DNA of 6,463 nucleotides from DASVBJ01 sp036375895. GTDB taxonomy: Bacteria > Actinomycetota > Actinomycetes > JACCUZ01. The notes beneath the pieces are model-generated. The model was not told where the DNA came from. It ran no database searches and saw only the letters and a program-made list of their open reading frames with translations. A program made the position numbers and the translations under genes. The stretch covers positions 1 through 6,463 of the forward strand of contig DASVBJ010000019.1 of assembly GCA_036375895.1 (NCBI GenBank), in the 5' to 3' direction. Below are positions 1-5,647 of the stretch, in pieces. The first letter of the stretch is position 1. Every line of letters starts with the position of its first letter.

Positions 1-411
1 GAGATCGCCGAGCGCACCGCCGACCTGCAGCGCCTGCACGCGGAGTACGCCAACTACCGGCGGCGGGTCGAGCGCGACCGCGAGGCGGTGCGCGAGCTGG
101 CCGTCGCGAACGTGCTCACCAACCTGCTGCCGGTGCTCGACGACATCGGCCGGGCCCGCGAGCACGGCGAGCTCGAGGGCGGCTTCAGGTCGGTCGGCGA
201 GGCGCTCGAGCAGGCGGTCGAGAAGCTCGGCCTCACCCGGTTCGGCGCCGCCGGTGACCCCTTCGACCCGACCGTCCACGAGGCGCTCACCCACGCCCAC
301 ACGCCCGACGTGACCGAGCCGACGTGCACCGAGGTGTTCCAGCCGGGCTACCGCTTCGGTGACCGCGTCGTGCGTCCCGCGCGGGTGGCTGTGGCCGAGC
401 CAGAGAGCTGA
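1..411 (+). CDS. grpE: GrpE, DnaK nucleotide exchange factor (3' part, 5' end outside window)
   Basis: GrpE is the cytoplasmic nucleotide exchange factor of Hsp70: it opens the DnaK ATPase domain to release ADP and so resets the substrate cycle. The frame is open from base 1 and ends at a TGA (409-411), giving 136 visible residues. Visible residues 1-35 are charged and heptad-like, fitting the end of the long dimerising coiled coil. Residues 36-75 (around NVLTNLLPVLDDIGRA) match the four-helix-bundle region. Residues 88-96 (FDPTVHEAL) are the family signature F-[DN]-P-x-x-H-x-A, and residues 116-131 (GYRFGDRVVRPARVAV) are the conserved end of the beta domain that contacts DnaK. A methionine-start reading at 88 would remove the coiled coil, so the gene must extend leftwards out of the window. 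It lies 14 nt before dnaJ, as in the usual dnaK-grpE-dnaJ operon. Confidence 0.97.
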   Translation, partial: EIAERTADLQRLHAEYANYRRRVERDREAVRELAVANVLTNLLPVLDDIGRAREHGELEGGFRSVGEALEQAVEKLGLTRFGAAGDPFDPTVHEALTHAHTPDVTEPTCTEVFQPGYRFGDRVVRPARVAVAEPES

Positions 412-420
412 GGGAGAGGG
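412..420 (+). promoter_or_regulatory. Ribosome binding site of dnaJ
   Basis: The purine run GGGAGAGGG sits directly after the grpE stop codon and 5 nt before the GTG at 426. It is the only good Shine-Dalgarno-like sequence nearby. It supports the GTG as the start of dnaJ and a shared transcript with grpE. Confidence 0.7.
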
Positions 421-425
421 GGCGC

Positions 426-1583
426 GTGAGCACCAAGGACTTCCTGGAGAAGGACTACTACAAGACGCTCGGCGTCCCCAAGGACGCCACCGCGGACGAG
501 GTCAAGAAGGCCTACCGCAAGCTCGCCCGGAAGTTCCACCCCGACGCCAACAAGGGTGACGCTGCGGCCGAGGAGCGGTTCAAGGAGATCTCCGAGGCCT
601 ACGACGTGCTCTCCGACGACAAGCGTCGCCGGGAGTACGACGAGGCCCGCACCCTGTTCGGGTCGGGCGGCTTCCGGCGTGGCCCGGCCGGCGCGGGCGG
701 GCCGGGCGGGGGCTACACGTTCGACCTGGGCGACATGTTCGGCGGCGGCGGCGCGGGCGGGCTCGGCGACATCCTCGGCGGCCTCTTCGGAGGCGGTCGG
801 GGTGGCCGCCCCGCCGGCCCCCGCCGCGGCGCCGACGTGGAGAGCGAGGTGACCCTCGCGTTCCGCGACGCCGTCGACGGCGTGACGGTGCCGCTGCGGA
901 TGGCCAGCGAGCAGGCCTGCCCGACCTGCCGGGGCACCGGCGGCCGGGGTGGTGCGATGCCTCGGCAGTGCCCGGTCTGCCACGGCAGCGGCCAGACCAG
1001 CCGCAACCAGGGCGGGTTCGCCTTCGCCGAGCCCTGCCGCGAGTGCCGGGGTCGCGGCCTCGTCGTCGACGACCCGTGCCCCGACTGCCGGGGCAGCGGA
1101 CGGGCGATGGGCACCCGCACCCTCACGGTGCGCATCCCGGCCGGGGTCCGCGACGGCCAGCGCATCCGGCTCAAGGGCAAGGGCGCACCCGGCGAGCGCG
1201 GCGGCCCGCCCGGCGACCTGTTCGTCAGCGTGAACGTGCGCCCGCACCGGCTGTTCGGCCGCAAGGGCGACAACCTCACCCTGACGGTCCCGGTGACCTT
1301 CTCGGAGGCCGCCCTCGGCGCCGAGATCAAGGTGCCGACCCTCACCGGCGCCCCGGTGACGCTGCGACTGCCCGCCGGCACCGCCAACGGCCGCACGTTC
1401 CGGGTCAAGGGCAGGGGTGTGACACGTCGCGACGGGACCAAGGGCGACCTGCTGGTCACGGTCGACGTCGTCGTACCCGGAAAGCTCAAGGGCAAGGCGC
1501 GCGAGGCGGTCGAGGCGTTCCAGGACGCGACGGCCGGCGAGGACCCGCGCTCCGGCCTGCTCGACATGGCGAAGGGCGACTGA
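426..1583 (+). CDS. dnaJ: DnaJ (Hsp40) co-chaperone, DnaJ1 type
   Basis: A 385-residue type I J-protein, close to the usual length, that delivers unfolded clients to DnaK and triggers its ATP hydrolysis in the cytoplasm. The domains appear in canonical order. The J domain is about residues 10-75, with the catalytic HPD at 38-40. A Gly/Phe-rich linker (about 79-135) includes a DIF-like FDLGDMF. The zinc domain has all four CxxCxGxG repeats, starting at Cys165 (CPTCRGTG), Cys182 (CPVCHGSG), Cys204 (CRECRGRG) and Cys218 (CPDCRGSG). Two beta-rich C-terminal substrate-binding and dimerisation domains follow. All eight zinc cysteines are present, so the protein looks fully functional. The GTG start is chosen from the ribosome binding site and from the N-terminus, which begins only a few residues before the J domain. 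Position between grpE and hspR identifies it as the DnaJ1 paralogue; actinobacteria usually have a second dnaJ beside hrcA. The stop is 1 nt before hspR, suggesting translational coupling. Confidence 0.98.
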   Translation: MSTKDFLEKDYYKTLGVPKDATADEVKKAYRKLARKFHPDANKGDAAAEERFKEISEAYDVLSDDKRRREYDEARTLFGSGGFRRGPAGAGGPGGGYTFDLGDMFGGGGAGGLGDILGGLFGGGRGGRPAGPRRGADVESEVTLAFRDAVDGVTVPLRMASEQACPTCRGTGGRGGAMPRQCPVCHGSGQTSRNQGGFAFAEPCRECRGRGLVVDDPCPDCRGSGRAMGTRTLTVRIPAGVRDGQRIRLKGKGAPGERGGPPGDLFVSVNVRPHRLFGRKGDNLTLTVPVTFSEAALGAEIKVPTLTGAPVTLRLPAGTANGRTFRVKGRGVTRRDGTKGDLLVTVDVVVPGKLKGKAREAVEAFQDATAGEDPRSGLLDMAKGD

Positions 1584-1584
1584 C

Positions 1585-1944
1585 ATGCGACGACACGAGA
1601 TCGACGAGACGACGCCGGTCTATGTCATCTCCGTGGCGGCCGAGCTCACCGGCCTGCACGCCCAGACGCTGCGCCAGTACGACCGCCTCGGCCTGGTCTC
1701 GCCGGGCCGTACGCCGGGCGGCGGCCGCCGCTACTCCCTGCGCGACATCGCGCAGCTGCGCGAGGTCGCCCAGCTGTCGGCCCTGGGCATCGGGCTGGAG
1801 GGCGTGCGGCGCATCCTCGACCTGGAGAACCACGTGGCCGCCCTGCAGCAGCGGCTCTCCGAGCTGCAGGAGGAGCTCGACCGGCGTCGCGCGGCCGAGC
1901 GGCGGACGTCCCTCGTCGTCTGGCGCCCCCCGGCCCGCCGTTGA
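1585..1944 (+). CDS. hspR: HspR, MerR-family heat-shock repressor
   Basis: A 119-residue MerR-type DNA-binding protein. In Streptomyces and Mycobacterium, HspR represses the dnaK operon and clpB by binding HAIR inverted repeats, with DnaK as co-repressor; that role is inferred here from similarity and position. The winged helix-turn-helix spans about residues 12-65, including ISVAAELTGLHAQTLRQYDR and the wing GRTPGGGRRYS (41-51), both very typical of HspR. Residues 78-105 form a charged heptad-rich dimerisation helix. The end, SLVVWRP (109-115), matches the conserved HspR C-terminus. Two features are unusual against the HspR proteins I remember. The stretch after the wing reads LSALGIGLEGVRRIL, not LSQDEGVNLAGI. 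The linker before the C-terminal motif is also short. The ATG lies 1 nt after the dnaJ stop, with GAAGGG (1571-1576) inside dnaJ as a plausible ribosome binding site. Another MerR role is unlikely given the location. Confidence 0.93.
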   Translation: MRRHEIDETTPVYVISVAAELTGLHAQTLRQYDRLGLVSPGRTPGGGRRYSLRDIAQLREVAQLSALGIGLEGVRRILDLENHVAALQQRLSELQEELDRRRAAERRTSLVVWRPPARR

Positions 1945-1971
1945 CCCGTGCCCACCCCCCACCTTTCGCAG

Positions 1972-2012
1972 CGATCATGCACGAACCGTCGCCCAGTCCT
2001 GCGCCGATCATG
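1972..2012 (+). repeat. Direct repeat of CGATCATG in the hspR-clpB gap
   Basis: CGATCATG occurs at 1972-1979 and again at 2005-2012, a spacing of 33 nt (about three helical turns). The same GATCATG core, in both orientations, forms the ends of the large palindrome at 5573-5643. No function can be assigned; a protein-binding site pair or part of a dispersed intergenic element are both possible. Confidence 0.4.
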
Positions 2013-2038
2013 TGCGTCTCGCCCCAGGGCGACACGCA
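2013..2038 (+). promoter_or_regulatory. Hairpin in the clpB leader
   Basis: TGCGTCTCGCC (2013-2023) and GGCGACACGCA (2028-2038) are complementary at 10 of 11 positions, with one C-C mismatch and a four-base CCAG loop. It sits 69 nt after the hspR stop and 38 nt before the clpB ATG. No T-tract follows. It could be an attenuator, a weak terminator of the upstream operon, an mRNA-stability structure or an imperfect operator. The rest of the gap (1945-2076) shows no convincing -35/-10 pair, HAIR or CIRCE site. Confidence 0.4.
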
Positions 2039-2058
2039 GGACCGGTGCCGGACGTTGC

Positions 2059-2064
2059 AGGAAG
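2059..2064 (+). promoter_or_regulatory. Ribosome binding site of clpB
   Basis: AGGAAG lies 12 nt before the ATG at 2077, a rather long spacing. Its core GCAGGA (2057-2062) is exactly complementary to TCCTGC at 1997-2002 in the same leader, so it could be masked in the mRNA. The start at 2077 is supported more by the protein (MDAYKLTTKSQEAL is the usual ClpB N-terminus) than by this site. Confidence 0.5.
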
Positions 2065-2076
2065 TGATCACCTGAG

Positions 2077-4671
2077 ATGGATGCCTACAAGCTGACCACC
2101 AAGAGCCAGGAGGCGCTGGCCGACGCCCTGCGCCGGGCGGCGACCGCCGGCCACCCGCACATCGAGCCGGTGCACCTGCTGCTCGCGCTGCTCGCGCAGC
2201 CGCAGGGCAGCGCGGGTGCGCTGCTGGACGCGGTCGAGGCCGACCGGGCCGGCATCCAGAAGCGCGCGGAGCAGTGGTTCGGCCGCCTGCCGAGCGCGAC
2301 CGGCGCGACAGTCGCCGAGCCGGGGCTGTCCCGACCGGCCTTCCAGGTGCTGCAGGTCGCCTCCGACAAGGCGCGTGACCTGGGCGACGAGTACGTCGCC
2401 ACCGAGCACCTGCTGGTCGGGCTGGCCGAGGCGGGCGCGATGGTCGCCGACTGGCTGCGCGAGGCCGGCGCCACCCCCGAGGTGCTGCTCGACGGCTTCG
2501 CGAAGGTGCGCGGGGCCGCCCGGGCCTCGTCCGCGGACCCGGAGGCGACCTACCAGGCCCTGGAGAAGTACGGCAACGACCTGACCGCGCGGGCCCGGGA
2601 GGGCCGGCTCGACCCGGTCATCGGGCGGGACACCGAGATCCGTCGGGTGGTCCAGGTGCTGTCCCGGCGTACCAAGAACAACCCGGTGCTCATCGGCGAG
2701 CCGGGCGTCGGCAAGACCGCGGTGGTGGAGGGCCTCGCCCAGCGGATCGTGGCCGGCGACGTGCCCGACTCGCTGAAGAACAAGCGGCTCGTGGCGCTCG
2801 ACCTCGGCGCGATGGTCGCCGGGGCCAAGTACCGCGGCGAGTTCGAGGAGCGGCTGCGGGCCGTCCTGGACGAGATCAAGGCCAGCGAGGGTCAGGTCGT
2901 CACCTTCATCGACGAGATGCACACCGTGGTCGGCGCCGGCGCGACCGGCGAGGGCGCGATGGACGCCTCGAACATGCTCAAGCCGATGCTCGCCCGCGGC
3001 GAGCTGCGGATGGTCGGCGCGACCACCCTCGACGAGTTCCGCGAGCACGTGGAGAAGGACCCGGCGCTGGAGCGTCGCTTCCAGCCGGTGCTGGTCGGGG
3101 AGCCGTCGGTCGAGGACACGATCGCGATCCTGCGCGGGCTGAAGGACCGCTACCAGGCCCACCACAAGGTCGACATCGGCGACGCCGCCCTGGTCGCGGC
3201 GGCCACGCTGTCCGACCGCTACATCACGTCACGGTTCCTGCCCGACAAGGCGATCGACCTCATCGACGAGGCCGCGTCCCGGCTGCGGATGGAGATCGAC
3301 TCGCGGCCGGTCGAGATCGACGTGCTGCAGCGCCAGGTGGACCGGCTGATGATGGAGGAGATGGCCCTCGAGCGCGAGGACGACCCGGCCTCGAAGGAGC
3401 GCCTCGAGCGGCTCCGCCGCGACCTGGCCGACCGGCGCGAGGAGCTCGCCGCCCTGAACGCCCGCTGGGACAAGGAGAAGGCGGGCCTCGACCGGGTCGG
3501 CGAGCTGAACTCCCGGCTCGACGACCTGCGCAGCCAGGCCGAACGGGCGCAGCGCGACGGCGACCTGACGACGGCGAGCCGGCTGCTCTACGCCGAGATC
3601 CCGGCCCTGGAGAAGGAGCTCGCCGACGCCCGCGCGGCCAGCGAGGCCCGCGAGGCGATGGTCAAGGAGGAGGTCGGCGCGGACGACGTCGCCGAGGTCG
3701 TCGCGTCGTGGACCGGCATCCCGGCGGGTCGGCTGCTCGAGGGTGAGACGGCCAAGCTCCTGCGGATGGAGGACGAGCTCGGCAAGCGGCTGGTCGGGCA
3801 GGCCGAGGCGGTGCGCGCGGTGTCGGACGCCGTACGCCGGGCCCGCGCCGGCATCGCCGACCCGGACCGGCCGACCGGGTCGTTCCTCTTCCTCGGCCCG
3901 ACCGGTGTCGGCAAGACTGAGCTGGCCAAGGCGCTCGCCGACTTCCTGTTCGACGACGAGCGCGCGATGGTGCGCATCGACATGAGCGAGTACGGCGAGA
4001 AGCACTCGGTGGCTCGCCTGGTCGGTGCGCCCCCCGGCTACGTGGGCTACGAGGAGGGCGGTCAGCTCACCGAGGCGGTGCGCCGGCGGCCCTACACGGT
4101 CGTGCTGCTCGACGAGGTCGAGAAGGCGCACCCGGAGGTCTTCGACGTGCTGCTGCAGGTGCTCGACGACGGCCGGCTGACCGACGGGCAGGGTCGCACG
4201 GTCGACTTCCGCAACGCGATCCTGATCCTCACGTCGAACCTGGGCTCCACCTTCATCGTCGACCCGACGATGAGCCCGGCGGAGCGGCGGGAGGCGGTGC
4301 TCGCGGCCGTGCGAGAGTCCTTCAAGCCCGAGTTCCTGAACCGGCTCGACGAGATCGTGGTGTTCGACTCGCTCAGCCATGACGAGCTCGCGCGCATCGT
4401 CGACCTCCAGGTCGACCAGCTGCGCCGCCGGCTCGCCGACCGTCGGCTCGACCTGGAGGTCACCGACGCGGCGCGCGGCTGGCTCGCCAGCACGGGGTTC
4501 GACCCGGTCTACGGCGCCCGTCCGCTGCGGCGGCTGGTGCAGTCGTCCATCGGCGACCAGCTCGCCAGGGCGCTGCTCGCGGGCGAGGTGCGCGACGGCG
4601 ACACGGTGCGGGTCGACCTCGCGGCCGACGGGCACCGGCTCGAGGTCGGCCGGGTGCCCGTCCCCGCCTGA
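2077..4671 (+). CDS. clpB: ClpB (Hsp100) protein disaggregase
   Basis: An 864-residue AAA+ hexameric ATPase, full length for the family, that threads aggregated proteins through its central pore and hands them to DnaK/DnaJ/GrpE for refolding. The order is: Clp N domain (about 1-145); first ATPase domain with Walker A GEPGVGKT (207-214), pore loop KYRG (251-254), Walker B Asp279-Glu280 and arginine fingers Arg333-Arg334; coiled-coil middle domain (about 405-528); second ATPase domain with Walker A GPTGVGKT (607-614), pore loop GYVGY (654-658), Walker B Asp679-Glu680, arginine finger Arg756 and sensor-2 GAR (813-815). The middle domain distinguishes it from ClpA, and I saw no ClpP-docking loop, so it is ClpB and not ClpC. 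Every catalytic residue is intact. It follows hspR after 132 nt, with no HAIR site visible in the gap, so control could come through read-through from the upstream operon or from an unrecognised promoter. Confidence 0.98.
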   Translation: MDAYKLTTKSQEALADALRRAATAGHPHIEPVHLLLALLAQPQGSAGALLDAVEADRAGIQKRAEQWFGRLPSATGATVAEPGLSRPAFQVLQVASDKARDLGDEYVATEHLLVGLAEAGAMVADWLREAGATPEVLLDGFAKVRGAARASSADPEATYQALEKYGNDLTARAREGRLDPVIGRDTEIRRVVQVLSRRTKNNPVLIGEPGVGKTAVVEGLAQRIVAGDVPDSLKNKRLVALDLGAMVAGAKYRGEFEERLRAVLDEIKASEGQVVTFIDEMHTVVGAGATGEGAMDASNMLKPMLARGELRMVGATTLDEFREHVEKDPALERRFQPVLVGEPSVEDTIAILRGLKDRYQAHHKVDIGDAALVAAATLSDRYITSRFLPDKAIDLIDEAASRLRMEIDSRPVEIDVLQRQVDRLMMEEMALEREDDPASKERLERLRRDLADRREELAALNARWDKEKAGLDRVGELNSRLDDLRSQAERAQRDGDLTTASRLLYAEIPALEKELADARAASEAREAMVKEEVGADDVAEVVASWTGIPAGRLLEGETAKLLRMEDELGKRLVGQAEAVRAVSDAVRRARAGIADPDRPTGSFLFLGPTGVGKTELAKALADFLFDDERAMVRIDMSEYGEKHSVARLVGAPPGYVGYEEGGQLTEAVRRRPYTVVLLDEVEKAHPEVFDVLLQVLDDGRLTDGQGRTVDFRNAILILTSNLGSTFIVDPTMSPAERREAVLAAVRESFKPEFLNRLDEIVVFDSLSHDELARIVDLQVDQLRRRLADRRLDLEVTDAARGWLASTGFDPVYGARPLRRLVQSSIGDQLARALLAGEVRDGDTVRVDLAADGHRLEVGRVPVPA

Positions 4672-4676
4672 CGGCC

Positions 4677-4699
4677 CTCGCGATCACCACGGACGCGAG
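4677..4699 (+). terminator. Weak inverted repeat after clpB
   Basis: CTCGCG (4677-4682) and CGCGAG (4694-4699) form a 6-bp stem with an 11-nt loop, starting 5 nt after the clpB stop. There is no T-tract and the stem is short, so it is at best a weak terminator. It immediately precedes the likely promoter of the next gene. Confidence 0.25.
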
Positions 4700-4705
4700 C
4701 CCGCC

Positions 4706-4711
4706 TAGGGT
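4706..4711 (+). promoter_or_regulatory. Probable -10 element of a leaderless promoter
   Basis: TAGGGT fits the actinobacterial -10 pattern TANNNT and ends 6 nt before the ATG at 4718, so transcription would begin at or next to the start codon. No good -35 is visible about 17-18 nt upstream, which is common for such promoters. GAGG at 4712-4715 is too close to the ATG to be a normal ribosome binding site, which favours a leaderless mRNA. Confidence 0.5.
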
Positions 4712-4717
4712 GAGGCG

Positions 4718-5491
4718 ATGACGACTGCGCTGATCACCGGAGCGACCGCGGGCATCGGCAACGCGTTCGCCAGGCGGTTGGCCGCCGACGGCAACGACCT
4801 CGTCCTGGTCGCCCGCGACGTGCAGCGGCTGGAGTCGACCGCGGCCTCGCTGCGCACGGCGTACGGCGTCGAGGTCGAGGTGCTGCCCGCCGACCTCATC
4901 GACGACGGGCAGTGTCGCTCGGTCGAGGCGAGGCTGGCGGACCGGAGCCGGCCGGTCGACCTGCTCGTGAACAACGCCGGGTTCTCGTTGAACCGGCGCT
5001 TCGTCACCGGGGACATCGAGGCCGAGGAGCGGATGCTGCGCATCCTGGTCCGGGCGGTGCTCCGGCTGACCCGGGCGGCGGTGCCCGGCATGGTCGAGCG
5101 CGGCCACGGCGCGGTCATCAACGTGTCGTCGGTGGCCGGCTTCGTGCCGCAGGGCACGTACAGCGCGGCCAAGGCGTGGGTCACCAGCTTCAGCCAGGGC
5201 CTCGCCGGCGACCTCGCCGGCACCGGGGTCCGGGTGCTGGCGCTGTGCCCGGGCTACACGCACACGGAGTACCACGCGCGGGCCGGGCACGACATGAGCC
5301 GGACGCGGGAGTGGATGTGGCTCGAGGCCGACGACGTGGTGGACGCGGCGCTCGCGGACCTGCGGCGGGACGCGGTGGTGAGCGTCCCGAGCCTGCGCTA
5401 CAAGGCGATCGTCACCCTGGCCCGGCACGTGCCGACCCGGGTGCTCGCGGTCGCGGCCCGGCGGATCCGCGGCACCCGGCGCGGTCACTGA
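4718..5491 (+). CDS. Short-chain dehydrogenase/reductase (SDR), substrate unknown
   Basis: A 257-residue classical SDR, an NAD(P)-dependent oxidoreductase with a single Rossmann fold, presumably soluble in the cytoplasm. Visible motifs are the cofactor-binding TGATAGIG (residues 7-14), NNAG (85-88), the catalytic serine region NVSS (135-138), the catalytic YSAAK (Tyr148, Lys152) and PGYTHTE (178-184) after the sixth strand. An Arg at 33 just after the second strand (LVARDVQRLE) suggests a preference for NADP(H). The overall pattern resembles the DltE/17-beta-hydroxysteroid-dehydrogenase-like branch, but the substrate cannot be read from sequence. The serine-tyrosine spacing is 10-11 residues, shorter than the common 13, with an intact sequence around it. 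The C-terminus is basic (RRIRGTRRGH). The ATG is supported by the immediate start of the first beta strand and the -10 element just upstream. It lies 46 nt after clpB but is probably a separate transcription unit. Confidence 0.93.
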   Translation: MTTALITGATAGIGNAFARRLAADGNDLVLVARDVQRLESTAASLRTAYGVEVEVLPADLIDDGQCRSVEARLADRSRPVDLLVNNAGFSLNRRFVTGDIEAEERMLRILVRAVLRLTRAAVPGMVERGHGAVINVSSVAGFVPQGTYSAAKAWVTSFSQGLAGDLAGTGVRVLALCPGYTHTEYHARAGHDMSRTREWMWLEADDVVDAALADLRRDAVVSVPSLRYKAIVTLARHVPTRVLAVAARRIRGTRRGH

Positions 5492-5494
5492 CGC

Positions 5495-5520
5495 CCGGCC
5501 GGACCGCACGCCAAGGCCGG
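5495..5520 (+). terminator. Weak inverted repeat after the SDR gene
   Basis: CCGGCC (5495-5500) and GGCCGG (5515-5520) can pair around a 14-nt loop, 3 nt after the SDR stop. An alternative register (5497-5502 with 5517-5522) is equally good. The stem is short, without a T-tract, and such GC palindromes arise easily by chance here. Confidence 0.25.
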
Positions 5521-5572
5521 CCCCAGCCGTCCGCGCACCCCCGCATCGCGATCGGCTGACCTTCCTGCGCGC

Positions 5573-5643
5573 CCATGATCCTTTGGACGCTGGTTCACCA
5601 GACACGCCGCCGCGGCGGTGTGTCCGCGTCCAAAGGATCATGG
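5573..5643. repeat. Nested palindrome (three-way-junction structure) between convergent genes
   Basis: The arms CCATGATCCTTTGGACGC (5573-5590) and GCGTCCAAAGGATCATGG (5626-5643) are a perfect 18-bp inverted repeat. The 35 nt between them hold two more hairpins: TGGT-TC-ACCA (5591-5600), and GACACGCCGC pairing with GCGGTGTGTC (5601-5610 / 5615-5624, one G-T wobble) around a CGCG loop. As single-stranded nucleic acid it would fold into a cloverleaf-like junction, nearly symmetric on both strands. It starts 4 nt after the methyltransferase stop and 81 nt after the SDR stop, so a bidirectional terminator role is plausible, though there is no T-tract. The architecture also suits a REP-like or miniature mobile element. 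No target-site duplication was seen. Confidence 0.8.
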
Positions 5644-5647
5644 TGGG

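Noticed and set aside
348..1586. 412-codon open frame on the - strand opposite dnaJ
   Set aside because: It lies antisense to a complete dnaJ with all its motifs. The translation is low-complexity Ala/Gly/Arg/Val text without a recognisable domain, typical of antisense frames in GC-rich DNA.
1941..1946. TTGACC overlapping the hspR stop as a -35 box for clpB
   Set aside because: No TANNNT-like -10 occurs at 16-19 nt downstream; that region is C-rich, so no promoter is called.
968..2095. 375-codon + strand frame overlapping dnaJ, hspR and the clpB start
   Set aside because: It is an out-of-frame reading of three recognised genes, extremely Arg/Pro-rich, with no domain.
2506..2508. In-frame GTG near codon 144 as an internal start for a short ClpB form, as known in E. 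coli
   Set aside because: There is no correctly spaced ribosome binding site in front of it, so the sequence alone does not support a second product.
3229..4635. 468-codon open frame on the - strand opposite clpB
   Set aside because: It overlaps the conserved ClpB ATPase domains. Its composition mirrors the complementary codon bias and shows no motif of its own.
4460..5641. 393-codon open frame on the - strand across the SDR gene and the intergenic palindrome
   Set aside because: It runs through clpB and SDR coding sequence and non-coding repeats, with Arg/Pro/Gly-rich text and no domain.
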